From Gyrodactylus bullatarudis (Eukaryota; Platyhelminthes; Monogenea; Gyrodactylidea; Gyrodactylidae): a stretch of DNA of 64,000 bases. The DNA is taken from NCBI GenBank assembly GCA_012064415.1, contig SSNU01000015.1, positions 1 to 64,000 of the forward strand. The letters are read 5' to 3'. The notes under the pieces are model-generated. The model made no database searches and was not told the origin of the DNA. It saw only the letters and a list, made by a program, of their open reading frames with translations. Positions 11,215 through 21,710 of this stretch are shown here, in pieces (within the stretch, counting starts at the first letter, position 1; each line of letters starts with the position of its first letter). The translations under genes and the position numbers were made by a program.

Positions 11215-11400
11215 ATTTGAGATCTATTAAGGGTTTGGCTTGACTACAAAAAATTTCTTCTTCACTCTAATCTTCATTTGGCAGAAAAAGTCCTCTGATA
11301 ATGATACCTTTTATGTTCAATAAAGTTTAACTTTGTCAGATCTGTGAGATTAGCGTTTGAATTGAAGAGTGAACTGATTCCTGTTTCTAGTTCCCTTTTT
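11215..11400 (+). pseudogene. LINE 3'-end remnant
   Basis: Reads ...FLLHSNLHLAE and then AATAAAGTTTAAC and GTTTGAATTGA. This parallels the C-terminus (LLYSNLHLTE) and 3' UTR of LINE copy A on the opposite strand. Too short for more. Confidence 0.4.
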
Positions 11401-12412
11401 AAATAGCTGATATTGAAAGTGGTCGTGGGATCGGATTTAATTTCAATATATAAATAAACTTAGTATTAGAATCAAAAGTTGGACAAGAAAATGGAAATTA
11501 TAAAAAGATAGATAAATCTGTATTCAAAAAACGGATTTTGTACAGTTTTTTTCTTTGAAATGAAAACATTATATTGAAATTTAATCATAGGATACAGCAA
11601 ATTAACAATTTTAAAATAGCATACATGGTTTTTATAAAGTTCAAACTAATCTTAAACTCCAAGGAAATGGGGTGCCTCACAAGAATCATGTAGGGGTGTA
11701 AAATATTCATTTTTGCTGATTGACTCTTTAATAAAGAGTCTTTGTGTATAGTTTTGAGCTACATTCTGGAATATTAGAAAAAATTACAACTATACACAGG
11801 GTCATTAGAACCATTTGTAATCTCGTCATGTCCAGATGTCCTAATCCTAAATTACCAACGAGTAAAGAACCCGTGTTTTGTCAACGAGGAAAATAGATGT
11901 ATATTTCTTCTCAAATTAAAAACAAAATCTCTTACCATCCAGTTGTGGTTAGCAACCATATTCCATATATATATCTGATTCTGCACACAGTGTGTAATTA
12001 GCATAAAAGTCTCCACCTATGTAATAATTACTACAATCAGAGACCATATTTTATCTTGGTGTCACGTTGGAACCATTTTCTCATCAAATCCCTACCCATG
12101 CCAACACCACCTCTCATTTCCTATGCACATGTTGGTCTCCGAGAATATTTTCATTCTCAAGCTCTTTTCGAGGAGGGTAATTAACGAGAATGTGCTCATA
12201 CTCAGAGAGGAAAAAAGGGGCAGAGATTTATTTTTTGTTAGAATATATAGGCCATTTTGAAAATGAACCCAGGGGCTATAATTTTCATTTTTTATTATCC
12301 TTTTCTAGCCTCGCCACGTTGGATACGCTCGATAAATTTTTATTTTCCCAAAACATTCTTCCCAGGTAGAAAATGTATGCCTTTCTGATTTTTTTCTGTT
12401 AGACAAAAATCT
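11401..12412. other. A/T-rich stretch, nothing recognised
   Basis: Only a small palindrome (GACTCTTTAATAAAGAGTC near 11,723) stands out. No exon was identified. Confidence 0.35.
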
Positions 12413-12580
12413 TATATTTTTTTTGAGATTGAAACATTTATATTTATTCATAGAAATGATTTGTACAAATAAGGGAACAGTGAAAGAGTGTTCAATGTGC
12501 CCTGTGTGGGAGGGTTTGAACCTAGGACCGAGAGTAAGGACCGAATGAGAGGTGAGAGAGATACCACTACGACACACCGG
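12413..12580 (-). mobile_element. tRNA-derived SINE, copy 1
   Basis: On the minus strand the head starts CCGGTGTGTCGTAGTGGT (A-box-like, TRGYNNARYNGG pattern). About 45 nt later comes CTAGGTTCAAACCCTCC (B box) and the acceptor-stem complement CACAGGGC. The body follows (CATTGAACACTCTTTCACTG, TTATTTGTACAAATC) and an A/T-rich tail with AATAAATATAAATG. This is the most complete pol III promoter of the three copies. Confidence 0.75.
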
Positions 12581-13672
12581 TAAAAATAGATACAAATTAT
12601 AACGAAAATCTGTTTGTACAAAAAGAAATTAAAAACAATAATTAAAATTGATTTTTTTGATAGCCTCCCAACATTATTGAGAAAGTTCAAGACCAAACAA
12701 GTCTGCACAGGGATTACGAAGTGAATACTGAGGAGGAAAAGGTAGCAATCAAATCAAATATGAATGACATTCTTTCCTTTTTTTAAAATTGCAATATTTT
12801 ATTGAATAAATGTAGATAAATGGAAAAACTAGGTTTGAGTATTTCGTCTATAGTTTAAAATTTCTTATCTCCTCGGAATTAATTTTATTATTTATACCAT
12901 TAAGAAACTCTCTAAATCCAGCGATTTTTTTGTTAAAATATTTTATTGATATGTACAACAGGTAAATATGGTTTTTTTATGTTAGAAAATTTTATTCAAT
13001 ATTAATATATAATTAACAAGAATATCGTAATCAGGAAAAGCATTATAATAAATATTTATTCATATAAGGTTACAATAGACATGAGAATATAATAAAGATT
13101 ACTCTGATTGAATAATTCACGTAAATTCTTAAATACGTCCGAAAACATTCGACGAAGAATGTGAATTTGGCCATAGAGTTAACGAAGATCTTAATGTCTT
13201 TGAGAAAAAGTTAAACTTCCAGATTTTGGATAATTAGCCTTCGGGACAATCGAATAATTCAAATGGTTAGATTTCCCACAGTAATGACGAACTTCAGTGA
13301 ACTTCTACAGGTAAATTAGTATTCTTCGTTCAATGTTGATCCCAAATACCTGCATTTAACTGCTTCAAATCATCGAAATCAATGAAAATTTTGAGTTCAA
13401 CTGTTGAAAAGGTGGAAATTCAGTGAATTTTCGAAATTCATAAAATGGTTCCCCTGTGTAATCAGTTTCAGTTCTTATCGGACTCTGCTGATCTACAAGA
13501 TCTAACAACAAAATTCATTTTCATATCAAAACTTATTTCTAACAAAAAATAGTACTCATGTATATAGAAAAGAAGAGGATACATCTCACATTGATGTATT
13601 TTTTTGTTTGTTAGAAAAGTATGCTTTTTTATTGAGTTTGAAAAGATAAAATAAATAAATATTTATAAGATC
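12581..13672. other. Eroded repeats including a Penelope RT scrap
   Basis: At about 13,080-13,170 the minus strand encodes FSDVFKNLRELF, resembling the Penelope RT piece at 30.9 kb (FLDVFKNLREYF). The interval 13,260-13,400 is related to 47.15-47.40 kb and 62.28-62.36 kb (shared GGT-GATTTCCCACA and TATTTGGGATCA words). No host exon is seen. Confidence 0.35.
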
Positions 13673-13673
13673 T

Positions 13674-15430
13674 AAAATTGACTATTCAAAATCCCTTCTT
13701 TAACCCCACCTTCATTAATCTTATCTTTTTGATCGAATATTTATTTGAAAATATCATGGAATTTCAGTATCTGACTTTTCGACTGCTCCTAACTCAAGTA
13801 GAGGATAGTGAAGTTTGACTATCTATGAGCCAACACTGCAGATTTCCCAATGACGAGGTCGATCTGTTATTTTAACTTTTCAAAAAACTAATTTTGTAAT
13901 AATTTCTTTATAATAATGATTTTCTTTTAAATTTAATAAATGTATAATTTCAAAGAAAAAAAATATTTATACAAACTTAGTTGATATGAAGATGGGAATT
14001 TATGGTTTTAACAAAATTCTCAATTTTTTCATCAAGAAATCGAATTTGATCAAGATTTTTTGGAATCTAGATCATGAGGTCCTCTTTCACGACATGGAGA
14101 AAAAAATTTTTGAAAAAATCTATTTCTAAGGAAAATACGGCAAATTTGAAATCTTGAAGTAGCCCCAAATTCCCATTTTTTTGAACTTTGAGTTGAAAAT
14201 TTTTGCTGATTTCAATGTGAGAGAGTGATCAAAAGTTGATTTTTAGGATCACAATTAGTCAAAGAAATTAAATATGCTGAATCTGATTCTAAGAATCACC
14301 CCATAATCCTGTCAAAATCTAATTTTGAATTTTTCATCATTTTCCCCACTTGAAAGTCGATGCAATTAGATATATCAAGATCCCTGAGAAATCACGAATT
14401 TATCAAAAATTTTATTATGATCATCTGTTTTTTTTGTCTTATTTTGATCACTCTCTCACATTGAAATCAGCACATTGAAGTCCAAAAAAATGGGAATTTG
14501 GCACTACTTCAAGATTTCAAATTTGCCGTATTTTCCTCAAAAATTGTTTTTTTCTCCATGTCGTGAAAGAGGACCTCATGATCTAGATTCCAAAAAATCT
14601 TGATCAAATTCGATTTCTTGATGAAAAAATTGAGAATTTTGTTAAAACCATAAATTCCCATCTTCATATCAACTAGCTGAATTTCAAGTTTTAATAATTT
14701 CACATCAGAATTTTACCTTTTAATTTTTTATAATTCAATAATTATTGAGTTGTACCGGAACAAACTTATTTTTCTCACATACCATATAATTAAGTGTCAT
14801 TTCTACATCTCTCCTCTTTAATGCATAAAGATCCCTTTTCTTTATAGATCTATCATTCTAGGCATTAATTAGATAATTACTCAAAATTAGAGATTATCGA
14901 ATAGAGTTTTCCTCAATTATATATACAAGAAATTATTAGAGATTCAACCTTAAAGATCCCCTAAAATAAGACCAAGCCTATAATTAATTGAGGGATCTTA
15001 CAAAATTACCTACTCGTAATGCCCTAAAGTGTTTAGGGGGGAAAATTTAGTTTTTATTCATTTCAACCTTGTTTACGAAATTAATCTGTAAATTCTTAAC
15101 TTTGACTTTAAATTGCTTATTAAACTATGTATGTAGAAGAATTAAAAGGATAATTTCTTCTGAATCTTTATTTATTTTTTTTGTTAGAATTATATCTGTA
15201 TTAAAATAAATAAAAAATATTTTTTTCTTTGAAATTATACATTTTATTAAATCAAAATTAATCATTTTTATAAAATAACATTAACAGAATAGATGTTTAT
15301 ATTACTTGAGTTAGGAGCAGTCGAAAAGTCAGATACTGAAATTCCATGATATTTTCAAATAAATATTCGATCAAAAAGATAAGATTTATGAAGGTGGGGG
15401 TAAAGAAGAGATTTTGAATGGTCAATTTTT
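13674..15430. repeat. Inverted-repeat element enclosing a foldback element
   Basis: About 128 bp at 13,674-13,802 (AAATTGACTATTCAAAATCC ... CTGCTCCTAACTCAAGTA) returns inverted at 15,305-15,430 with few mismatches. No ORF lies between. The complete GTTGATATG foldback (13,980-14,673) is inserted inside. Probably a non-autonomous TIR transposon; no target duplication was identified. Confidence 0.6.
13980..14673. repeat. GTTGATATG foldback element, complete 694-bp palindrome
   Basis: The left arm begins GTTGATATGAAGATGGG after TA (13,978-13,979). The right end is the inverse, followed by TA (14,674-14,675), so the target duplication looks like TA. The two arms are near-identical over roughly 200 bp at the ends and related further in. 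As RNA this would fold into one long hairpin. No ORF. Other members: 33.17-33.44, 44.19-44.69, 48.70-49.42, 52.82-53.01 and 61.19-61.37 kb, plus fragments. Confidence 0.8.
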
Positions 15431-15535
15431 TTTGAGGTAATAAATCTTTATTGTAGTTGAGAATTTAAGCCTGATTGTGACGACCTTACTAATATTAAAA
15501 CTATAATGTCTCACTTGATTACTCTAAGAGTCTTC

Positions 15536-16395
15536 TCTCCTTCCTCATATCAATAACTCTAATTCGCTTACCATTGAAAGGATCCAATACAGATTTCTTC
15601 ATTCCTGTTTTCCTAATATTTTTTTTTTGAAATCGAACATTTTTATTTATGTACAGAATTATAATTATAAATGATATCAAATTTGACTCTGAAATGTCTA
15701 AGGATCAAGTCGAAAAATTGATTTATTCAAGTCCCGATTATGAAAATTGTGCTATTTCGGTTTTTCGCGAATTGCACAAAAACTGAGCAACTTAGGAAAT
15801 TTTTGGAAGCAAATTCAGAATCTGCGTTAAATTTTACACTATTAACAGTTTTTCGTCAAAATTTATCGCAACCGTGTACAAATAAGAGAACAGAGAAAAA
15901 GTGTTCAATGTGCCCGGTGTGAAAGGGTTTTAACCTTAGACCGAGAGTAAGGGGGTCCGAATGAGAGGTAAGAGAGAGACCACTACGCCACACCGGGCAA
16001 AATTGATTCTTATAATTCACAAATCTCTATCTCTGGACTTGATCCCTTATGGTTGAGAAGATCAGCTTTCATTATTAAAAATTTTGCCTCTTTCTCCGAA
16101 CCAATCCCTAAATGTTATTCCCTCCGTTACACAGCCTACTCGTACCATTTTCTCCTCAATCAATTTAGATGTTTAGACTCTAAATTTACGCTCTCGGATT
16201 GTGATAACCTTTATGATCTAAAATCAAAAATCTCTTATTTAAGAACTAAACTTGATTACTCTTAGATGTCTCGTCTTGCTTATGAATTTTATGATTTAAA
16301 AAAATATATTTTGAACATCTATGATTTCTCTGTACATATTTATGTTATTTATATCAATTTTACATAATATAATGTTGCAATTTTAAAAAAACAAC
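15536..16395 (+). mobile_element. LINE copy B, interrupted by a SINE
   Basis: The LINE runs ...CCTCATATCAATAACTC to CCTAATATT at 15,620, then stops. It resumes at 16,002 with ATTGATTCTTATAATTCAC and encodes the same block as copy A (LRRSAFIIKNFASFSEPIPK ... SYLRTKLDYS, stop TAG at 16,264). It then jumps directly to ATGTCTCGTCTTGC of the 3' UTR, lacking about 200 bp present in copy A. It ends GTTGCAATTTTAAAAAAA. Amino acids shared with copy A are identical over about 70 residues, so both copies are young. Confidence 0.8.
15621..16001 (-). mobile_element. tRNA-derived SINE, copy 2, inside LINE copy B
   Basis: The minus-strand head is TGCCCGGTGTGGCGTAGTGG with an A box. A degenerate B box (AAGGTTAAAACCC), the acceptor-stem complement CACCGGGC, and the CATTGAACACT body follow. 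It is longer than the other copies: an extra segment of about 180 bp lies between TTTGTACA and the oligo(A) end (T-run at 15,619-15,628). Flanking LINE sequence is continuous apart from a duplication of about 3 bp (ATT). Confidence 0.7.
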
Positions 16396-16524
16396 GTTAA
16401 TTTTCATTGATCCCAGAATGTTGACGGAATTTCTCGGAAGGCTAATTTATTTGTTTATTAATTAAAAATCATATATTTCATCTATTACAAATCAGACACA
16501 TCTCAAACTATTGTATTTAATTTT

Positions 16525-16655
16525 GCCCGGTGTGGCTTAGTGGTAACTCTCTCACCTCTCATTCGGACCCTCATACACCGGGCACATTGAATACTCTTTC
16601 CCTGTTCCTGTTTGTACAAATCATTTCTATGAATAAATATAAATGTAAAAACTGG
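16525..16655 (+). mobile_element. tRNA-derived SINE, copy 3 (B box deleted)
   Basis: Starts GCCCGGTGTGGCTTAGTGG (A box). CTCTCACCTCTCATTCGGAC follows, then it passes straight to ACACCGGGCACATTGAATAC, missing about 30 nt that hold the B box in copy 1. Body and tail (TTGTACAAATCATTTC, AATAAATATAAATG) match copy 1. Loss of the B box predicts no pol III transcription. Confidence 0.7.
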
Positions 16656-17048
16656 ATTGACTAGAAAAAATACAATAAATTCCCAATTTTTGGGACAATA
16701 GATTTAACTTCACAGGCTCACTTAGACTACAGTTACAACTTGATTTACCTTGAATGGTTGCTTAAAAGTAGTTGTGAAAAATATTTCCATATGTGCTGAT
16801 TCCGAATATTTATTCATATTTGAGGGAGAAATTAAACTTGATACATTGAGTTCATAACTGGGAATATTTTTTGAATAAAAAATTTGGAATTTTCTCAAAA
16901 AACGTCCGGATATCATCTTGATTTATTTCAGTAGAATAAATAGAGTAGTTCAAGAATTTCGTCTCATTGTAAATTATTAGCTGATGATCGACTAAAATGG
17001 CCATTCAGAAATCTAACCGCTTTACTTTAATCTAGAAACAACTAGTAA

Positions 17049-18084
17049 GTTACAACTATTAATTTAACGTTCAAAAAGCTTAATTCAGTTTTTGGAGATT
17101 GAGTAAAACGTTCTACAGTGTTTCGTTGGCATTCTTCTTTCAAAGAAGGAAAAACGAATTTTGATGATGAGGTCAGGTCAGGCCGACCTTCTGAGATTGA
17201 TCGTGAGGAAATCATCAAAGCAGTAGAAGAAAATTGCCATTCATCGTCTAGAGCAATTTCTGCTGAATTAAATGTATCCCAGAATTCTGTTTGTCGTGTC
17301 CTACGTGAAGAGAATTTTGTCAATTCCTATGACGAGTTTGTGCCTCATGAGCTGAATGATGCCCAGAAGAAGAAAAGGGTCGAATGCGTCAAAAGACTGT
17401 TGCACAGAATACAATATGACAGTTTTCTGAAGAATATTGTAACAACAGATGAAAAATGGATCTATCTGAGTGACCAAAGTCGCAAGAGATCATGGAAACG
17501 AGTCGGAGAACATGTCACCCAACCGACGCAAAATCGATTTGCCAAAAAGGTAATGCTGACAGTTTTTTGGACAATGAAAGGCATTGTTCACTATGAACTT
17601 CTAGATTATGGCCAGACAGTCAATGCTGGAAGATATTTGTCTTATCTGAAGGAAATGGTTGCGAAACTCAGACAAAAATACCCAAAATTTGGTAGAGTCA
17701 CATTTCTGCAAGACAATGCAAGACCTCATCTTGGAAAAGATGTGAAAAAATTTTTCGAAGAAGAGAATTTCGATTTGATTGATCATCCACCTTATAGTCC
17801 TGATCTCGCTCCATCGGATTATCATCTTTTTAGGTCTCTTCAGCATTTCCTTAAAGGTAAAATTTTCAGATCAAAAGAAGAGGTCAGAATTGGACTGGAT
17901 GACTTTTTTGCATCAAAATCTGAAGAATTCTATAGCGATGGGATCAAACAACTGCCGATTCGATGGCAGAAATGTCTTAATTCATCAGGAAATTACTTCC
18001 ATTGATGATATTATATCATGTTTCTATATTGTGTAAATATATGTATTAATTAAATCCAGTCCCATTACTTTTCGCTCAACCTAA
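17049..18084 (+). pseudogene. mariner (DD34D) transposase, 5'-truncated with a stop
   Basis: The frame from 17,049 reads ...LTFKKLNSVFGD, then TGA (17,100-17,102), then VKRSTVFRWHSSFKEGKT and continuously to a stop at 18,005. Catalytic residues are present: D in TTDEKWIYLS, D in FLQDNARPH and, 34 residues later, D in DLAPSDYHLF. This is the DD34D mariner signature. The right terminal inverted repeat follows (CCCATTACTTTTCGCTCAAC at 18,061). No left TIR or N-terminal helix-turn-helix exon is present. The element is 5'-truncated and inactive, yet the C-terminal 295 codons remain open. Confidence 0.9.
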
Positions 18085-18462
18085 TAGTAACTGTCGTTTT
18101 TTTGTACGAATGGATAAAGCTTTCTATTTAAAATTTTTTTTACTTTGGATAAATTTTGAGTAGAATAAGAGAGAATCGATAAAGTTCTCTCTGCTAAGAG
18201 AACAGTTTTTAACAGGATATAAAATGAGGAGAGAGGAAAATTCTGAGTATAGTGAGAATGGAGTAGTTTGGAAAGGCTATAATTATCTTGGAATTTTGGC
18301 AAAGCTGAGCTACTGAATAGAGTAATGTTTGAGAAAAGAGGTCAATTTACTCAAAAAGGAAATCTATGAGATTTTCACCATGAGTCTGGATATAAAGAGA
18401 ATCGTGAGACAGTTGTAAATTAAATAGAATAGAATTTATTAGTAACACTTAAAAGACAAAAT
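18085..18462. other. Spacer downstream of PSMD13
   Basis: Presumed 3' region of PSMD13 (minus). AATAAATTC-type poly(A) signals occur near 18,430 on the minus strand. No ORF. Confidence 0.4.
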
Positions 18463-19652
18463 TCAAGCAACAATACCTTCAGTGTCGACCTCCAATAAAT
18501 TCTTCATTTTACCCACAGTCGATAGCCATGTTTCGAGTCTACCCTTCATGGTTTCAATTTGGGAATTGTCAAGAACACGTGGCTGCAGCCAAGTTAGTGT
18601 GATGGACTGATTAATATCATCGATTTTACCTTCGATTAAATGTAACGAAAGGGCTCTCATCAAGAGATTATCAACCATTTTTATATCGAGCTGAGTTGCT
18701 TTGGCAATTTCTTCGAATTTTACAGAACGACTGTTTGCAGGTCGATTAAAGAGTAGTTCAACAAGACACAATAGGAAAGCTTTCTCTGAAATTCTTGCTT
18801 CGTGTGCTTTAAGGCGGTCATTCTTTGACCAGATTGGTCTCATTTCGTTAATCTTTTTCAAGTCGCCATGACTAAAAGCGCTGATAAGGTCAACTAGCCA
18901 GGAGTTCTTGTTGGAAGTGGCATCTTTGAGTGAGTCCAGGATGCCGTGAGTCATTAATTCTCCGTAGTTGAGAACTTTGTCGCCAACCAAGGCAGCGATT
19001 CCAATAGAATAGGCCCAATTCTGACGTACAGACAACGGCATTTGATCAAAGTCAGTGCACCCCAGAAACTTTAAGGCTTGTTTATAAAAGTTGGCTTCGT
19101 CCTTAATGGATTCGTAGTATTTACAGCTGAGTTGATAAAATCTAGAATGAACATTTGTGATATTATCGATTTTGTCCAGGTCCTCTTCAGTAGTTTCAAT
19201 TATTTCTCTAACGCTTTTGAGTTTTTCGTCACTCTTTTCCGAGAGATAGATCTCGCCCAACTGAGAATTACACAGGACCTTTCCTTCAAGACAATTTGTC
19301 ATGGATTCATCACGAACTTTGATAAGAAGGTCACTCATTTGTTGATGATTGGAGCCTTTGGCAACGATAACTTGGGTTATTCGAACAATCATTTCAGCAT
19401 AAGACTTGGGATTAATACGTGATTTAAGGTCGTTAATTAGAGAATCGTTCAAAGCGATCAGATCGGTACTCTGACAAAAAGAGTCATTAGTTAGATTCTT
19501 GATTAAGTTGCATGTGAGTTGATGCCAAAGTCTAGTAGTTAAATAAAGATAAATTACTTTTTCTCATAGAGATCTTTCATAGAAGACCATTGCTGAGCGA
19601 AACCCGATGAAGAAGAGGATTGTTTATCTATGTAAGCAATAACTTGTTCCAT
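18463..19652 (-). CDS. PSMD13: 26S proteasome non-ATPase subunit 13 (Rpn9)
   Basis: Exon 1 (19,652-19,558) begins MEQVIAYIDKQSSSSGFAQQ. A 26-nt GT-AG intron (19,557-19,532, phase 2) leads into exon 2 (19,531-18,463), for 387 residues. Family landmarks occur in order: LWHQLTCNLI near residue 34, VHSRFYQLSCKYY, FLGCTDFDQMPLSVRQNWAY, LNYGELMTHGILDSL, and the C-terminal PCI/winged-helix part with RPANSRSVKFEEIAKATQL and LTWLQPRVLD. Rpn9 is a PCI subunit of the 19S lid, where it sits beside Rpn5/Rpn10. Length is close to human PSMD13 (376). It is divergently oriented with SPCS1; the ATGs are 129 bp apart. An acceptor-like TTTTATCATAG lies 5 nt before the ATG. Confidence 0.95.
19532..19557 (-). other. 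PSMD13: 26-nt spliceosomal intron of PSMD13
   Basis: GTAATTTATC...AACTACTAG on the minus strand. Its removal joins YEKK to LWHQLT in frame, as in PSMD13 orthologues. It is among the smallest metazoan introns that can be placed by eye. Confidence 0.85.
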
Positions 19653-19781
19653 ATTAACTATGATAAAAAAAAATTTTCAAAAAAGATGCTCGTTGAAACA
19701 ATCACAGCTACAGGTTTGTCTTATTGATTTGTTTTAATCTCAATCTCTAGTTGAAGTAATCAAAATTTATCAACGTTGAAA
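19653..19781. promoter_or_regulatory. Shared PSMD13/SPCS1 intergenic region
   Basis: Only 129 bp separate the two start codons. Pyrimidine stretches ending in AG point toward both genes (TTTTATCATAG to PSMD13, AATCTCTAG to SPCS1 at about 19,750). These could be spliced-leader or 5' UTR acceptors. No TATA box is obvious. Confidence 0.4.
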
Positions 19782-20109
19782 ATGACATCTTACCAGCAAA
19801 GACTAAGTGACTGGTATGAGGCTCTTCCTTACTACCAAGTATTTTGAATTACTTTTAATTTATATTAAGGATTACAAAGGCCAGCAGCTAGCTGAACGCA
19901 TTATGAATGTGTTCTTTTCCATATTTTCCGTCATCGCTTTTATAGTTGGCTATCTCAATCAAAAAATGTCCTTGACAATTTTCATTGAATTCATTGGGCT
20001 TATTATAACTGCTTTAATTGTTATTCCTCCTTGGCCTATTTACCAAAGAAATCCTGTCAAATGGCAAAAGGTGGAAGATGATCCGTCTAAAGACAAAAAA
20101 GAAAAATAA
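19782..20109 (+). CDS. SPCS1: Signal peptidase complex subunit 1
   Basis: Exon 1 (19,782-19,838) encodes MTSYQQRLSDWYEALPYYQ. After a 31-nt GT-AG intron (19,839-19,869, phase 0), exon 2 (19,870-20,109) encodes DYKGQQLAERIMN and onward, for 98 residues. SPC12 family hallmarks are DYKGQ-LAE, two hydrophobic segments (about residues 31-49 and 54-75) and the PPWPIYQRNPVKW block after the second one. It is an ER membrane protein that modulates substrate choice of the signal peptidase complex. The C-terminus is Lys/Asp-rich and cytosolic. Starting at the upstream ATG and splicing out 31 nt fits the family better than the unspliced reading. Confidence 0.93.
19839..19869 (+). other. SPCS1: 31-nt spliceosomal intron of SPCS1
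   Basis: GTATTTTGAATT...TATATTAAG, phase 0. Without removal the frame would insert about ten residues before DYKGQ and lose the ATG-initiated N-terminus. Confidence 0.8.
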
Positions 20110-20237
20110 ATTCCAATCAAGTAACAAAAGATTTTACACCTATGATAATGTTCTTTTGAATTTTTCAAATTTATTGAATCTTAAAATCATAAAATTTATT
20201 TTGTTCTATGTGCTAATAATAAATTTTTTCTAAACTT

Positions 20238-20595
20238 TTAATAGTCAACTTTTGAAGTTTTGAATATCAACACTGCTATCTGGCCTAGGTAGAAAAAGAG
20301 GAAGTGATCCTTTTCGTAGCTTACAAAGCTGCCAAAATTCCTGCCAACAATGCAGTGCCAAAGAGTTCCAAAATTTTTGTCCATCTTCAATAGATTGTTA
20401 TATCAATCATCAACTTACCTCAGTCTTTAGATGGCATGCAACATCTTTTTCAATGGTAAACTTTTTCAGTGCAGTTAAAGTTTCCTTCATGATAAAGTTC
20501 ACCATGGCCTCATTAGGCATATCGCTACCTTTAATGACAACTTCTGGGTTCTCGTCTTCTCCTAGGAGAGTTTTTGGCTTCTCTCGATATGCCAT
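20238..20595 (-). CDS. Dynein light chain, LC8 type
   Basis: Exon 1 (20,595-20,419) and exon 2 (20,384-20,238) flank a 34-nt GT-AG intron (20,418-20,385, phase 0), giving 107 residues. After an N-terminal extension of about 18 residues (MAYREKPKTLLGEDENPEVV) it reads IKGSDMPNEAMVNF, then EKDVACHLKTE, MDKNFGTLWHCIVGRNFGSF and FYLGQIAVLIFKTS. These are the LC8 helices and the WHCIVG-NFGS strand that binds client peptides. LC8 dimers serve cytoplasmic and axonemal dynein and many other partners. The extension is unusual for DYNLL but common in divergent LC8 paralogues. The gene is convergent with SPCS1, with 128 bp between the stops. Confidence 0.92.
20385..20418 (-). other. 34-nt spliceosomal intron of the LC8 gene
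   Basis: GTAAGTTGATG...CTATTGAAG, phase 0. It joins HLKTE to MDKNFGTLWHC, the position where canonical LC8 has KKEFDKKY-PTWHC. Confidence 0.85.
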
Positions 20596-20814
20596 GATTA
20601 CAATTATGCCGGAATCGTATTATTGAATTCAAGTAATAATTCTGCTATTTTCGCAGCTAGCTAAAAATCTTTAATCTTGCGCAGATGAAGCTTTCTCTAA
20701 GAAATGAATAGCGTAGTGTAAATAAAAATTGGGATTATTTGAGAGAGTTAAAATATTTTCTCTATAAATAGACTACTGTAATAATACGCCTTGAAGCTCC
20801 GAAATACTTTATTT

Positions 20815-21255
20815 TTCAATTTTAGCTGCATTTTGAGAATTTTGTCCGAAAACCTCCGCAATGCCAATTAAATTGGCCCAATTTAACGACTTAAAAATAA
20901 AAGTTGAAGCAAGTTATTCTACCCGCTTTCGATTACGCATCCAGTCTCAAATTACAAATCTCTCTGCTAAGGTTACTTGTGAACTTGAAAAAATTCAAAG
21001 AAGGTTCTTCCGCTCTAACTTCGGCCCTCTATCCTACAGAATACTTTTATCTAAAGCACAAGTTGAGCTGCCCAACTCTTTCAATTGTCGTTAAGCAGGC
21101 TTTTGTTTTCTATCTCCCTCCAAACTCAAACTAGGGAGGAGTCTCTATCTCTACATCACACCAGGAATCATATCAAATTCACCTCTCTGATTACGAGCAT
21201 CAAATGTCAACATTATCACAAAATCGATATTTATTGTCTCACTGGACTCCAGATC
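20815..21255 (+). pseudogene. LINE fragment, left part (split by the MULE)
   Basis: Frames read QVILPAFDYASSLKLQIS and, after a frameshift, VTCELEKIQRRFFRSNFGP and LSYRILLSKAQVELP. This is the same post-RT domain as other LINE copies here (EKIQ-RF--S-FGP--YR). The sequence stops at the 9-bp target duplication CTCCAGATC (21,247-21,255), where the MULE inserted. It continues at 26,633 with RSIYVFLFTLISDSSDLNSN. Confidence 0.65.
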
Positions 21256-21606
21256 GAGTAACTTACTTTTTTGACTAAAGTTGTTTTCTTTTTTTCCTTT
21301 TTGACTATAGTTATTTATATTTTTACCTTTCTAACCATAGTCGTATATTACTTTTGACTTTAGTCGATACCATATTTAGCTTTCTGACTATACTTTCTCT
21401 AATCTTCATCTTTATGACTATAATTTTTGAATTGTTATTCTTTTTTGAATATAGTTAAATTCCTGTTTTTCTTGATGGAAAAAAATTTTTTTCCATCAAA
21501 TTCTTTTCGACTATAGTCAATACCATGTTTAACTTTTTAACTGTATGGTTATTTTCCATTTATAATTACTTAGCTATAGTTATTTTCCATTTTTACCTTT
21601 TTGACT
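21256..21606 (+). repeat. Left terminal inverted repeat of the MULE
   Basis: Mirror of 26,273-26,623. It is built from spaced GACTATAGT/GACTTTAGT words and contains an internal small palindrome (GATGGAAAAAAATTTTTTTC near 21,474). Confidence 0.8.
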
Positions 21607-21710
21607 TATTGCTATGATTTTTCATAATGATATTTCTCCCCACTGGATTGATGATTATTTCATTGGACAATCGAATAAAAAATGTCGAAAATTAAAGTAA
21701 AAACACATAG

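Noticed and set aside
12305..12708. Open frames over the SINE at 12.4-12.6 kb
   Set aside because: They read through a tRNA-derived SINE and its tail and have no protein signature.
14509..14703. A 64-codon frame on the minus strand, mirrored on the plus strand near 13.98-14.13 kb
   Set aside because: It lies in the arms of a foldback palindrome, so the same peptide appears twice by symmetry.
12413..16655. True tRNA genes at the SINE heads
   Set aside because: A and B boxes are present, but no complete cloverleaf with anticodon arm can be drawn, and a conserved SINE body follows.
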